DNA of 39,459 nucleotides, from positions 1 to 39,459 of the forward strand of contig JACQXK010000013.1 of assembly GCA_016208765.1 (NCBI GenBank), read 5' to 3'. The translations under genes were made by a program, and so were the position numbers. Within the stretch, counting starts at the first letter, position 1; each line of letters opens with the position of its first letter. This document shows positions 25,059 to 32,608 of the stretch, piece by piece. The DNA is from Candidatus Omnitrophota bacterium (lineage in GTDB: Bacteria > Omnitrophota > Gorgyraeia > Gygaellales > Profunditerraquicolaceae). The notes under the pieces were generated by a model that saw nothing but the letters and a program-made list of their open reading frames with translations, was not told where the DNA came from and ran no database searches.

Positions 25059-25958
25059 ATGAGATTGCAAATTAAATATATCCCTCGCGCTTTTCGTCTG
25101 CCTTTTATTTGTGCAAGCGCCCTGCCTTTTATTTTCGGTTCATTAATTAACAAGGGTGCTTTTAACTTCTTGAACTTTTTACTTGGCCTATCTGCAGTTG
25201 TTGCTACGCATTTAAGTGCTAATTTGATCAATGATTATGCTGATGCAAAGTCAGGAGCTGATGCGCATGATAGAACGTTTTACGGGTTTTTCGGCGGCTC
25301 TAAACTGATTCAGGAAGGAAAAGTTTCTGAGAAAGCTTATCTGCAACTGGCGATTTTCTGTGCAGTAGCCGCAATTTTGTGCGTGATTATTTTATCTTTA
25401 TTATTGAGAAGCGTTTTTGTTATTGTAATCTATTCTATAGTTATTGTCTTAAGCTGGCAGTATTCGCAAAAGCCGTTGCGCTTTTCTTACCGTAGGTTAG
25501 GAGAAGTTTTTATATTTTTTCTTTTTGGGCCGGCGCTGGTAATGGGAGGATATTTTATCCAGGCAGGGATATTTCCCGAGTTAAAAAGCTTTATTTTGTC
25601 GGTACCATTTGGGTTATTTACAACAGCGATTTTGTTTGCCAATGAAGTTCCTGATTTTGCTACTGATATTAAATCGGGGAAATTTACATGGGTTAGCCTG
25701 ATTGGTGATAAGAATGCTTATTTGTTTTATCTGTTGTTAGAATCTTTGGCTTTTATTTGTATCGGATTATTTGTTGTTTTGGGTTATTTAAAATTGTCAG
25801 CATTTCTTTCATTAGTGTTTATCCTGCCAGTGATTAAAGCAGCCGGAATTTTAAGAAGATTTTTCTCAGATAAATCTAAACTTACTGAATCTTCCAAGTT
25901 AACCATTTCCGTGCAAACAGGAGTGAGTATTATTTTAATTTTAGGGATATGGCTATGA
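25059..25958 (+). CDS. UbiA-family prenyltransferase (MenA-like)
   Basis: A 299-residue inner-membrane protein with about eight helices. The first Asp-rich motif is NDYADAKSGAD at 58-68, which binds Mg and prenyl diphosphate. The second is NEVPDFATDIKSGK near residue 188. This arrangement fits the MenA branch, which attaches a polyprenyl chain to 1,4-dihydroxy-2-naphthoate; other UbiA members use different aromatic or lipid acceptors, so the name MenA is not assigned. It is divergent from a prenyl diphosphate synthase, its likely donor source, and overlaps by 10 nt the NDH-2-like gene. A short AGGA precedes ATG 25059. Confidence 0.85.
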   Translation: MRLQIKYIPRAFRLPFICASALPFIFGSLINKGAFNFLNFLLGLSAVVATHLSANLINDYADAKSGADAHDRTFYGFFGGSKLIQEGKVSEKAYLQLAIFCAVAAILCVIILSLLLRSVFVIVIYSIVIVLSWQYSQKPLRFSYRRLGEVFIFFLFGPALVMGGYFIQAGIFPELKSFILSVPFGLFTTAILFANEVPDFATDIKSGKFTWVSLIGDKNAYLFYLLLESLAFICIGLFVVLGYLKLSAFLSLVFILPVIKAAGILRRFFSDKSKLTESSKLTISVQTGVSIILILGIWL

Positions 25959-27076
25959 AAAAGATCATTATTATCGGAGGCGGGTTCGCTGGTATATCAG
26001 CCGCAAGGGCGCTTAGGAAATCTGGGAGGGGGCTTGATATAGTTTTAATAGACAAGAAGCAAACCTTTGATTTTCTGCCGCTCCTTCCTGATTGTATTGG
26101 CAGGGGGATTAATCCTGAGAATCTTGTTTGCAAGATTGATAGTATTTGCAGAAAATTGGAAATAAGTTTTGTAAATGAAGAAGTGCTTTCTGTTAATTTG
26201 GAGCAAAAGCAACTCCGCACAGAAGGCGTAAATCTAAGTTATGATTATTTAATTATTGCCAGCGGCAGAGAAACTAATTTCTACGGTAATGATAATATTA
26301 AAATAAACGCATATCCTTTAGATAATGCAGCTGACGCAAAAAGAATTGCGCTTGAGATCAAAAAGAATAATTTTGAGAATTACATTATCGCCGGAGGAGG
26401 ATATACAGGTATTGAGGTTGCAACAAACCTGAGACTGCTTCTTAATAAAGCAGGCAAGGCAGGGCAAATTGTGGTTGTTGAGCGCGCTCCAGGCATCCTT
26501 GGCCAGCTTCCGCAATGGATGAAGCTTTATGCTGGGGCTAATCTTGAAAAATTAAGAATTAAAGTTTATACGGGGAAATCTATTAACAAAATTGAAAACT
26601 CCAAGGTTTGGCTTTCTGATGGGGAAGAACTTAATAATTGTTTTGTTATTTGGACTGCAGGTGTTGAGACAAGCAGGTTTATTCAGGATTTAACAGTTGA
26701 AAAGAACCCGCAGGGAAGGATTAAAACCGATGCCTATTTAAGGTTGAATAAAGCTTGTTTTGCAGCCGGAGATGCGGCAAATTTCTCTTATAAGGATAAT
26801 TTTCTAAGAATGGCAGTGCAATTTTCCATTGCCGAGGGAGAATCTGCCGCTAAAAACATTATACGTAGCATTAAAGGAAAGAAACTGTGTCAATTTAAAC
26901 CTGTAGATTTAGGCTATATTATCCCGATGGCAAATAACCGTTCATGCGGAAAAGTTTTTGGTTTTAATGTTAGAGGAGTTATCCCGACTTTGCTGCATTT
27001 TATTATGTGTATTTATCGTTCATGTAGCTTAAAGAATAAGATTGGAATCTTGAGAAATTTAAGTAAAGGAGGATAG
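25949..27076 (+). CDS. NDH-2-like FAD-dependent pyridine nucleotide oxidoreductase
   Basis: A 375-residue two-dinucleotide-domain flavoprotein of the type II NADH dehydrogenase family. The FAD-binding motif is IIIGGGFAGISAARAL at the N-terminus. YLIIASGRETNF is near residue 97, the NAD-binding motif IIAGGGYTGIEVATNL near 146, and CFAAGDAAN near 270, the FAD-contacting Asp. The C-terminal region is hydrophobic and could anchor to the membrane, where such enzymes pass electrons to quinone. It is shorter than typical NDH-2 (about 400-430 residues). Coupled to a UbiA enzyme, it may reduce the prenylated product. A second in-frame ATG at 25955 is an alternative start. Confidence 0.83.
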   Translation: MAMKKIIIIGGGFAGISAARALRKSGRGLDIVLIDKKQTFDFLPLLPDCIGRGINPENLVCKIDSICRKLEISFVNEEVLSVNLEQKQLRTEGVNLSYDYLIIASGRETNFYGNDNIKINAYPLDNAADAKRIALEIKKNNFENYIIAGGGYTGIEVATNLRLLLNKAGKAGQIVVVERAPGILGQLPQWMKLYAGANLEKLRIKVYTGKSINKIENSKVWLSDGEELNNCFVIWTAGVETSRFIQDLTVEKNPQGRIKTDAYLRLNKACFAAGDAANFSYKDNFLRMAVQFSIAEGESAAKNIIRSIKGKKLCQFKPVDLGYIIPMANNRSCGKVFGFNVRGVIPTLLHFIMCIYRSCSLKNKIGILRNLSKGG

Positions 27077-27078
27077 AC

Positions 27079-27474
27079 ATGGCAGATTTGGCGGTTTTGA
27101 TCTTGCGAATTTGTATTGGCGTGGTATTTGTGGGGCATGGATTGCAGGCTGCTTTTGGATTTTTCGGCGGCCCTGGAATAGGCGGGTTTTCTAAGATGCT
27201 TGAGTCTTTGGGGTTTGCGCCAGCTTTATTTTGGGCGTATACTGGAGCTTATGTTGAATTAATAGGAGGGTTATTTATTATCTTGGGAATTTTCCCCAGA
27301 ATTGCTGCATTTCTTATTTTAATTTTTATGATTGTAGCTGCAGCGAAGGTGCATCTATCAAAAGGGTTTTTTCTTCAGAACGGAGGTTTTGAATATAATT
27401 TTGTTTTAGCCTGCGTTTGTATTGCGTTGATGCTCCTCGGCGGAGGGAAATTCAGTTTCTTTGATAAATTATAA
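27079..27474 (+). CDS. DoxX-family membrane protein
   Basis: A 131-residue protein with four membrane helices. LRICIGVVFVGHGLQAAFGF and GFSKMLESLGF followed by GAYVELIGGLFIILGIFPR are characteristic of DoxX. Family members are linked to redox membrane complexes and quinone-related processes, but a general reaction is not established. AAAGGAGG at 27065-27072 precedes ATG 27079, and the gene follows the NDH-2-like gene by only 2 nt, so a functional tie to that flavoprotein is plausible. Confidence 0.88.
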   Translation: MADLAVLILRICIGVVFVGHGLQAAFGFFGGPGIGGFSKMLESLGFAPALFWAYTGAYVELIGGLFIILGIFPRIAAFLILIFMIVAAAKVHLSKGFFLQNGGFEYNFVLACVCIALMLLGGGKFSFFDKL

Positions 27475-27482
27475 AAATAATC

Positions 27483-27510
27483 TTGACAAGATTTATATTT
27501 GTGTTACTTT
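27483..27510 (+). promoter_or_regulatory. Promoter of the nikR operon
   Basis: A perfect TTGACA at 27483-27488 is followed 16 bp later by TACTTT at 27505-27510, a weak -10. The -10 overlaps the left half of the NikR-type operator, which would let NikR block RNA polymerase. Confidence 0.55.
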
Positions 27511-27527
27511 ATTCACAATTGTAGCAC
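27501..27527. promoter_or_regulatory. Probable NikR operator
   Basis: GTGTTAC at 27501-27507 and GTAGCAC at 27521-27527 are inverted repeats with one mismatch and a 13-bp spacer. NikR tetramers bind widely spaced inverted half-sites, and half-sites of GTGTTAC type fit my recollection of predicted sites in several non-enteric bacteria. It sits over the -10 region upstream of nikR, consistent with nickel-dependent autorepression. Confidence 0.65.
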
Positions 27528-27545
27528 TGAGTAAAGGAGAAGCTT

Positions 27546-27962
27546 GTGTCGGCATTAGTAAGATTCGGAATGTCATTAGAGGAGGGCTTGCTTGATAAGT
27601 TTGACTTACGGCTTAGAGAGAAGAGCTATACTAATCGCTCTGAAGCAATCCGTGATTTAATCCGCGAGGATTTGGTAAAAAAAGAATGGCAAGGAGGAAA
27701 AGAAGTTACCGGTTCAATTACGCTTGTTTACGATCATCATAAGCGTCAGTTACTTAGTTATCTTATGGATATTCAGCATGATTTTTCCGGCAATATCATT
27801 TCTACGCAGCATATCCACTTGGACCATTCTAACTGTCTTGAAATTGTCGTAGTAAAGGGAAAGCCTTCAGACGTAGAGTTGCTTTTTGGAAAATTGAAAT
27901 CCGCAAAGGGGGTGAAACATGCCAGTGTTGCTATGAGTACTACGGGAAAAGAAGTAAGGTAA
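27546..27962 (+). CDS. nikR: Nickel-responsive regulator NikR
   Basis: A 138-residue ribbon-helix-helix/ACT-type metalloregulator. The N-terminal DNA-binding ribbon is VRFGMSLEEGLLDKFD, followed by YTNRSEAIRDLIRE at 28-41. The ligand set matches E. coli NikR with an offset of two: His78, His89, His91 and Cys97 (within QHIHLDHSNCLE). All four high-affinity nickel ligands are therefore kept. The start is GTG 27546, with AAAGGAG at 27533-27539. Downstream lie an outer-membrane protein and the CbiM/CbiN-like importer, the expected targets. An operator-like inverted repeat lies in its own promoter. Confidence 0.95.
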   Translation: MSALVRFGMSLEEGLLDKFDLRLREKSYTNRSEAIRDLIREDLVKKEWQGGKEVTGSITLVYDHHKRQLLSYLMDIQHDFSGNIISTQHIHLDHSNCLEIVVVKGKPSDVELLFGKLKSAKGVKHASVAMSTTGKEVR

Positions 27963-27978
27963 ATTTTTTTAACTTTGA

Positions 27979-28008
27979 GTAACACGAAAATGATATAAGT
28001 AACACGAG
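27979..28008 (+). repeat. Direct repeat of NikR-like half-sites
   Basis: AGTAACACGA occurs at 27979-27988 and again at 27999-28008, exactly 20 bp apart, or about two helical turns. Its core GTAACAC is the exact complement of the left half of the operator before nikR. The repeats lie just before the ribosome binding site of the outer-membrane gene. Their same-direction order is unusual for NikR. Confidence 0.5.
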
Positions 28009-28020
28009 AAGGAGAAAAAG

Positions 28021-28935
28021 ATGTCGTTTAGAATTATTTTATCTGTGGTAATAATTTTCCTGAGTTTAGTAAGAAATGTTTTTTGCAACGAAGAAGTTAA
28101 AAAAGAACAGGCTTGGAATCCTTATTCGGTGGGCCCGGTTACTGGATGGACGGCTCCTGTTTGCGAGAAGGGACAGCTGATTGCACAGCCGTTTTATTTT
28201 TATAATCATACCCGCGGCACATTTGATAGCGGGGGAAATTATAACGGCTTAGGCGGCGAGAATAGAAAGAATCAGATGGTTGAGCAGCTTTGTTTGCAGT
28301 ATGGGATCACTGATCGTTTGGAAATTAAGGCTCAGATGGCTTATCAGCAAAATCAACTTAAGCAGTATGGGCAAACGGCGTATTCCAAAGGGTTTGCGGA
28401 TAGTTATGCATTTTTGCGTTACTGTATGATTGAAGAATCGGGGTTTTTGCCGCATTTAAGTTTGATGTATCAATTAAGAATACCAACGGGTAAATTTCAG
28501 AAGGTTGACCCTGATAAATTAGGAACGGATTTGATGGGCAATGGTTCATATGATAACGGAGTAGGGGTAATCCTGACTAAGAAATTCAGGCCTTGGGTGA
28601 TTCATTTTGACGGAGTTTACAACGTTCCTTCGGTTGCAAAGGTTGATGGTATAAAGATTAAGAATTCCCCGTACCTGAATCTTGATTTCGCTGTTGAATA
28701 TTTTCTGCCAAAAGGATTTAATTTAATGTTAGAATTAAATGGATATCTGCAAGATGATAAGAGAGAAGCCGGAGTAAAGATAGAATCTAGTAATACTGAT
28801 TATTTAATTGTCTGCCCAGCGGTTGGGTGGTCAAACGAAAAAATACAAACGCTTTTGGCATATCAGCGCACTGTCGTTGGTATGAATACTGATGCAAATG
28901 ATTCAGTTGTGCTAACGTTCCTTTATTCTTTTTAA
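28021..28935 (+). CDS. Predicted outer-membrane beta-barrel protein in nickel operon
   Basis: A 304-residue protein with a signal peptide (about residues 1-22, FLSLVRNVFCNE at its end) and a body of amphipathic strands rich in aromatic residues. GPVTGWTAPVCEKGQLIAQPF near residue 37 and YGITDRLEIKAQMAY near 95 recall the Phenol_MetA_deg/transporter-like barrel family. LRIPTGKFQKVDPDKLGTD and a final YSF support a porin-type barrel. GAAGGAG precedes the ATG. The gene lies between nikR and cbiM, so a role in letting nickel or a nickel complex cross the outer membrane is a reasonable inference, not shown by any motif. The family has no agreed general substrate. Confidence 0.72.
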   Translation: MSFRIILSVVIIFLSLVRNVFCNEEVKKEQAWNPYSVGPVTGWTAPVCEKGQLIAQPFYFYNHTRGTFDSGGNYNGLGGENRKNQMVEQLCLQYGITDRLEIKAQMAYQQNQLKQYGQTAYSKGFADSYAFLRYCMIEESGFLPHLSLMYQLRIPTGKFQKVDPDKLGTDLMGNGSYDNGVGVILTKKFRPWVIHFDGVYNVPSVAKVDGIKIKNSPYLNLDFAVEYFLPKGFNLMLELNGYLQDDKREAGVKIESSNTDYLIVCPAVGWSNEKIQTLLAYQRTVVGMNTDANDSVVLTFLYSF

Positions 28936-28974
28936 TTTTATTGGTTAAGATTTATGTTAAAGAAAGGAAACCCT

Positions 28975-29664
28975 ATGCACATCCCTGATGGATATTTAGG
29001 CCCGGAGACAAGCGCTGCAACATACGCGATTATGCTGCCGGTTTGGGTAATTGCTTCAAAAATTGTAAGAAAAACGCTAAAGGCAAAACAAGTTCCTTTA
29101 CTGGCAATTGGAGCGGCATTCAGCTTTGTGATCATGATGTTGAATGTCCCTATCCCGGGGGGGACAACTGGCCATGCGGTTGGCGCTGTATTGGTGGCAA
29201 TATTACTTGGGCCATGGGCGGCATGTATTGCAATTACAGTTGCTTTAGTGGTGCAGGCGTTGTTGTTTGGAGACGGAGGGATTACTGCTATCGGAGCAAA
29301 TTGTTTTAACATGGCATTTGTTGAAGTATTTGCCGGTTATTATATTTATAGGCTTATAAGCGGGTCATCTTCTGTTACTTCAGGAAGAAGGGTATTTGCT
29401 GCAGGTGTTGCCGGTTATGTTGCTTTAAATATTGCAGCGCTATCTACGGCAGTTATGTTCGGGATCCAGCCGCTATTGCACAAAACAGTAAGCGGCCAGT
29501 TTTTGTATTGTCCGTACGGTTTAAATGTTGCTATCCCGGTGATGTTAGGAGAGCATTTGCTAATTTTTGGTTGGATAGAAGCTATTGTAACGGCTTTAGT
29601 CGTAAAATACCTGCAAAAACAGGATCCGGCCCTTCTTGGCACATCAGAGGAGATTGCAGTATGA
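28975..29664 (+). CDS. CbiM/NikM-type nickel or cobalt transporter substrate component
   Basis: A 229-residue membrane protein, the S component of an ECF-type metal importer. It begins MHIPDGYLGPETS: His2 and the N-terminal loop bind the metal in NikM/CbiM structures, which is why the start is set at ATG 28975, six bases after GAAAGGA, and not at the upstream ATG 28954. Later conserved parts are PIPGGTTGHAVGAVL near residue 62 and AITVALVVQALLFGDGGITAIGAN (split over residues 82-105) with the conserved FGDGG. About six helices follow. Nickel is preferred over cobalt because of the NikR context. It overlaps the next gene by ATGA. Confidence 0.92.
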   Translation: MHIPDGYLGPETSAATYAIMLPVWVIASKIVRKTLKAKQVPLLAIGAAFSFVIMMLNVPIPGGTTGHAVGAVLVAILLGPWAACIAITVALVVQALLFGDGGITAIGANCFNMAFVEVFAGYYIYRLISGSSSVTSGRRVFAAGVAGYVALNIAALSTAVMFGIQPLLHKTVSGQFLYCPYGLNVAIPVMLGEHLLIFGWIEAIVTALVVKYLQKQDPALLGTSEEIAV

Positions 29665-29993
29665 GAACGACGACAAAATTATGGTTTGGTGTAGTAATTT
29701 TGATACTTCTATCACCTTTAGGCTTGATCCTTCCCGAGCGTTTTAAGGCAAGCGATGCCTGGGGGGAGTGGGGAGCGGATTCGTTTAAAGAATTGGTCGG
29801 GTATATTCCTAGAGGATTAGAAAAATTATCAGGCCTTTGGAAAGCTCCTTTGCCGGATTATGCTTTTAAAGGCTGGGAAGAAAAAGGCCTGTTTGGTTTA
29901 AGCCTTGCTTATATTGTTTCGGCAGTAATCGGAATTGTTATAACAGTTGGTTTGGTTTTGTTAATTGGGATGATCTTGAGCAAGAAAAAGTGA
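29661..29993 (+). CDS. CbiN/NikN-like small transport component
   Basis: A 110-residue protein with a membrane helix at each end (about 6-25 and 83-106) and an extracytoplasmic middle. The middle has AWGEWGADSFKELVGYIPRG and WKAPLPDYAF, a segment also found in the C-terminal extensions of fused CbiM proteins. Such small partners help the CbiM protein load metal. It starts at ATG 29661 in an ATGA overlap with cbiM; longer in-frame extensions upstream would run within cbiM in another frame and are not credible. No CbiQ or CbiO follows directly; a CbiQ gene lies at 38464. Confidence 0.8.
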   Translation: MRTTTKLWFGVVILILLSPLGLILPERFKASDAWGEWGADSFKELVGYIPRGLEKLSGLWKAPLPDYAFKGWEEKGLFGLSLAYIVSAVIGIVITVGLVLLIGMILSKKK

Positions 29994-30012
29994 TTATCAT
30001 AAAAATATATCT

Positions 30013-30040
30013 ATTTTTTCAGGTGCCTATCTGATAAAAT
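30013..30040. repeat. AT-rich inverted repeat after the nickel operon
   Basis: ATTTTTTCAG at 30013-30022 and CTGATAAAAT at 30031-30040 form a 10-bp stem with one mismatch and an 8-nt loop, 20 bp after the CbiN-like gene. It could be a weak terminator, but the stem is low in GC and there is no clean T tract after it. The rest of the gap 29994-30154 holds a TATAAT at 30075-30080 without a good -35. Confidence 0.3.
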
Positions 30041-30154
30041 AATATACTAGTTAAGAAGGTTTTGTCAAATTAAGTATAATTAAAAAGATGTGCGATATGG
30101 CAAAAGGGGATAATTCCATCTTTTATTATGAAAATACGAAGAGGAGCCGGTAAT

Positions 30155-31372
30155 ATGAGGTCAATACATTTGGTGTTGTTTCTCGGATCACTCGCCTTTG
30201 CCGGGTGCGCTACGACTAATAGCGCTGCAACAGGGTCAAAAGGTCTTTCTTTGGTTGATTCCGGGTTCTCAACGGAAGTAAATAATTTCTTGGTCGCCCA
30301 GAGCACTGCAGGGAAAAAGGAGTTTTTTGTTAATACTGAGAAGGAAATTATCTATTACGCTGTATTCGGTGATTTTGATAACCTGAATCCTTTTCAGCCG
30401 AAGATATTCACTGTTGAGTGGATAGATCCAACCGGTAAGATATTCTTTAGCGATAAGGTATCCGCGGCCTGGGGCAATAATAAGCTTGTTTATTCAAAAT
30501 TAAGGATAAAAGACAGCCTTTCCAGCGAGAAGCTTGGGTTATGGAAAGCAAAATTTTACAGAAAAGGGGCATTGATTAACGAGGAATCATTTATGCTTGA
30601 GCCTCCCGGAGTCAGGGAAAACAGGCTTGCTGAATTAAAGCGCGTGCAGGAACAGGGGCAGGTTGCTAAAATACAGGAATCAATTGATTCTCAGAAGGGG
30701 CTCGTGGTGGAAGTAAATCTTCCTCAGGACATTACGAAGTTGGTAGAGGAGAATGATAAGCTTGTGGCGCTGCTTATTATGGTTGATAAAGGCGGGAACA
30801 AGATCTCAACTGGAAGTGGCTTTTTGGTCGCCCCGGGCGGGATTTTAGCGACTAATTATCATGTCATAGAAGGCGCTATGGGGGGAGTTGTAAAATTCCC
30901 GGGTGATCTGATTTATGTTATCCGCTCAGTTGAGGCGGTAGATCCTGAAAAGGACCTGGCTTTGATTAAAACCGATTGTCCCAATGAAAAATTTGTCGGC
31001 TTAGGCAACTCCGATATGATACAGGTTGGCGAAAAGGTCGTGGCTATCGGAAGCCCTCTGGCCCTGGCAAATTCGGTTTCAGACGGCATAGTGAGCGCGG
31101 TAAGGCAGAGGAAAGACGCTTCTTATAAATTGATACAAATTACAGCACCGATCTTTCACGGCAGCAGCGGCGGGCCGCTTTTTAATATTTCAGGCAAGGT
31201 TATTGGTATTACATCATCGGGGATAGAGGTGGGGCAGAACCTGAATTTTGCCGTGCCGGTTAATTACCTTAAAAACTTGATGAATAACCGCAATCCCGTG
31301 TCTTTGCCGTTTAATCAGGGTTTGATCAAAAAGTTTGAAGGCTACAGAGAGCTTAAGCATGAAGCCAAGTAG
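30155..31372 (+). CDS. Lipoprotein S1C-type serine protease (HtrA-like, no PDZ)
   Basis: A 405-residue exported protein. The N-terminus is a lipoprotein signal with Cys18 (SLAFAGCATT). An uncharacterised beta-rich domain covers about residues 35-150, followed by a short coiled or helical link. The trypsin-like domain (about 200-375) has the full triad: His236 (TNYHVIEG), Asp267 (EKDLALIK) and Ser338 (HGSSGGPLF). There is no PDZ domain, unlike DegP. It may act in envelope protein quality control. ATG 30155 is chosen over 30128 because GAGGAG at 30141-30146 and the lipobox distance fit. Its codons look somewhat richer in G and C than those of the glycan operon. It stands alone between two operons. 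Confidence 0.85.
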   Translation: MRSIHLVLFLGSLAFAGCATTNSAATGSKGLSLVDSGFSTEVNNFLVAQSTAGKKEFFVNTEKEIIYYAVFGDFDNLNPFQPKIFTVEWIDPTGKIFFSDKVSAAWGNNKLVYSKLRIKDSLSSEKLGLWKAKFYRKGALINEESFMLEPPGVRENRLAELKRVQEQGQVAKIQESIDSQKGLVVEVNLPQDITKLVEENDKLVALLIMVDKGGNKISTGSGFLVAPGGILATNYHVIEGAMGGVVKFPGDLIYVIRSVEAVDPEKDLALIKTDCPNEKFVGLGNSDMIQVGEKVVAIGSPLALANSVSDGIVSAVRQRKDASYKLIQITAPIFHGSSGGPLFNISGKVIGITSSGIEVGQNLNFAVPVNYLKNLMNNRNPVSLPFNQGLIKKFEGYRELKHEAK

Positions 31373-31431
31373 CCTGAATGGGTAAACCCTCCAATTATTT
31401 ACTTGATGTAGGTGGAAAGTGATTTTGATTA

Positions 31432-31460
31432 TGGACAAAATTGGAAAAATAGAGTATATT
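31432..31460 (+). promoter_or_regulatory. Promoter before hypA and the one-carbon operon
   Basis: TGGACA at 31432-31437 and TATATT at 31455-31460 are 17 bp apart, each matching the sigma-70 consensus in five of six positions. They lie 43 bp before the GTG start of hypA in the 130-bp gap after the protease gene. No terminator or NikR-like half-site was seen in the same gap. Confidence 0.6.
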
Positions 31461-31502
31461 GACATTTAAAAGTTATCTAAGGACGTTTCGGGGGCGAGTG
31501 AA

Positions 31503-31844
31503 GTGCATGATTTAATGTATGCCAACAAAATTATCTGTTTTCTTAAAGAAAAAGTTGCTTTGGAAGATAGAAAGAAGCGGATAGTGGTGAATGTTGTTTT
31601 GGGCCCATTCACGCATGTTACTATTGATAGTTTGAAGGCGGCATTTGATGCGGTTTTAGCCAATGAAGAACTTGGCAGAGTGGAGCTTTGTGTTAAGAAG
31701 AATGAAGTTAGTATTAAATGCAAGAAATGCGGATTTGTTACTAAGTCTGCACAGCCGGTTTTTTCCTGCTCAGCCTGTAAATGCCCCGATTTTGAGATTC
31801 TGAGCCCGGAAGAGTTTATAATCCAATCTTTTGAAATAAAATAA
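31503..31844 (+). CDS. hypA: HypA/HybF nickel metallochaperone
   Basis: A 113-residue protein that delivers nickel during hydrogenase or urease maturation. The N-terminus MHDLMYA matches the MHE motif, where His2 binds nickel; Glu3 is Asp here. The zinc site is Cys73, Cys76, Cys89 and Cys92 (IKCKKCGF and FSCSACKC). The GTG at 31503 must be the start because it places His directly after the initiator Met. GGGGGCGAG lies just before. No hydrogenase, hypB or urease gene is in the window; the target enzyme lies elsewhere. It precedes thyX by 24 nt, so it is the first gene of a mixed operon. Confidence 0.9.
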   Translation: MHDLMYANKIICFLKEKVALEDRKKRIVVNVVLGPFTHVTIDSLKAAFDAVLANEELGRVELCVKKNEVSIKCKKCGFVTKSAQPVFSCSACKCPDFEILSPEEFIIQSFEIK

Positions 31845-31868
31845 TTTAGGTGTCAGGAGAAAATTAAT

Positions 31869-32606
31869 ATGCCGTATTCTTCTTTAGATGTTCAGCTATT
31901 GGAAATGAGCCAAAACGCCGTAGCTTTGATATACGCTGCCTGCCGTCAGTGTTATTCTGAAAAGTTTGCCGGTGATATTTATCTTGAAGCAGGGAGCAAT
32001 CCGGAAAAAGAGGAGGAGTTTATCAGAAAAGTGGTTTCCTCCGGGCATGAAAGCCCTCTTGAGCATGTTAAATTTACTTTTGCTGTTCAGGGAGTTTCAA
32101 GGGCGCTTACCCATCAATTAGTCAGGCATCGCGTTGCTTCTTATTCTCAGCAGAGCCAGCGCTATGTGAAAGAAAAACAATTTGATTATATTATCCCGCC
32201 TTCATTTGATAAAAATCCCGAGGCAAAAAGAGAATTTGAAAAAATAATGCAAGAAATCCAGGTTAGTTACGATAAGTTGCTTGGGTATTTGTCACAGACA
32301 GGCATAACCGGAGAAGCGGCTAATCAAGATGCGCGTTTTGTCCTGCCCCAGGCAGTTGAGACAAAGATCGTAATTACAATGAATTGCCGCGAGCTTTTGC
32401 ATTTTTTTAAACATCGCTGTTGTACCCGGGCGCAGTGGGAGATTAGGCGGTTATCCGCTAAAATGCTTGAGATTTGTAAAGAGAAGCTTCCGTCGGTGTT
32501 TATTGGCGCAGGAGCTAAATGTGAATCCCTCGGATATTGCCCGGAGACGGAGAAATTTTCCTGCGGCAGGTATCCGGTAAAAGATAAAGTTATTAAAAAT
32601 AAATAA
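31869..32606 (+). CDS. thyX: Flavin-dependent thymidylate synthase (ThyX)
   Basis: A 245-residue enzyme that makes dTMP from dUMP with methylene-tetrahydrofolate as carbon source and FADH2 as reductant. The ThyX signature is complete: RHRVASYSQQSQRY at 86-99. GHESPLEHVKFTFAVQG at 59-75 binds FAD, and RELLHFFKHRCCTRAQWEIR near 175-194 belongs to the dUMP site. It replaces ThyA, saving tetrahydrofolate oxidation. AGGAG upstream of ATG 31869 sets the start. It lies 2 nt before gcvT, whose pathway produces its methylene donor. Confidence 0.96.
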   Translation: MPYSSLDVQLLEMSQNAVALIYAACRQCYSEKFAGDIYLEAGSNPEKEEEFIRKVVSSGHESPLEHVKFTFAVQGVSRALTHQLVRHRVASYSQQSQRYVKEKQFDYIIPPSFDKNPEAKREFEKIMQEIQVSYDKLLGYLSQTGITGEAANQDARFVLPQAVETKIVITMNCRELLHFFKHRCCTRAQWEIRRLSAKMLEICKEKLPSVFIGAGAKCESLGYCPETEKFSCGRYPVKDKVIKNK

Positions 32607-32608
32607 GC

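Noticed and set aside
28954-28974. ATG at 28954 as start of the CbiM-like gene
   Set aside because: The metal-binding N-terminus needs His at position 2, which only ATG 28975 gives, and GAAAGGA lies at the right distance from it.
29508-29660. N-terminal extension of the CbiN-like protein into cbiM
   Set aside because: The extension would run in another frame through well-conserved cbiM sequence. ATG 29661 in an ATGA overlap gives a normal protein with an N-terminal helix.
30062-30080. Promoter for the serine protease from TTGTCA and TATAAT
   Set aside because: The two hexamers are only 7 bp apart, too close for a sigma-70 promoter, and no other -35 fits the TATAAT.
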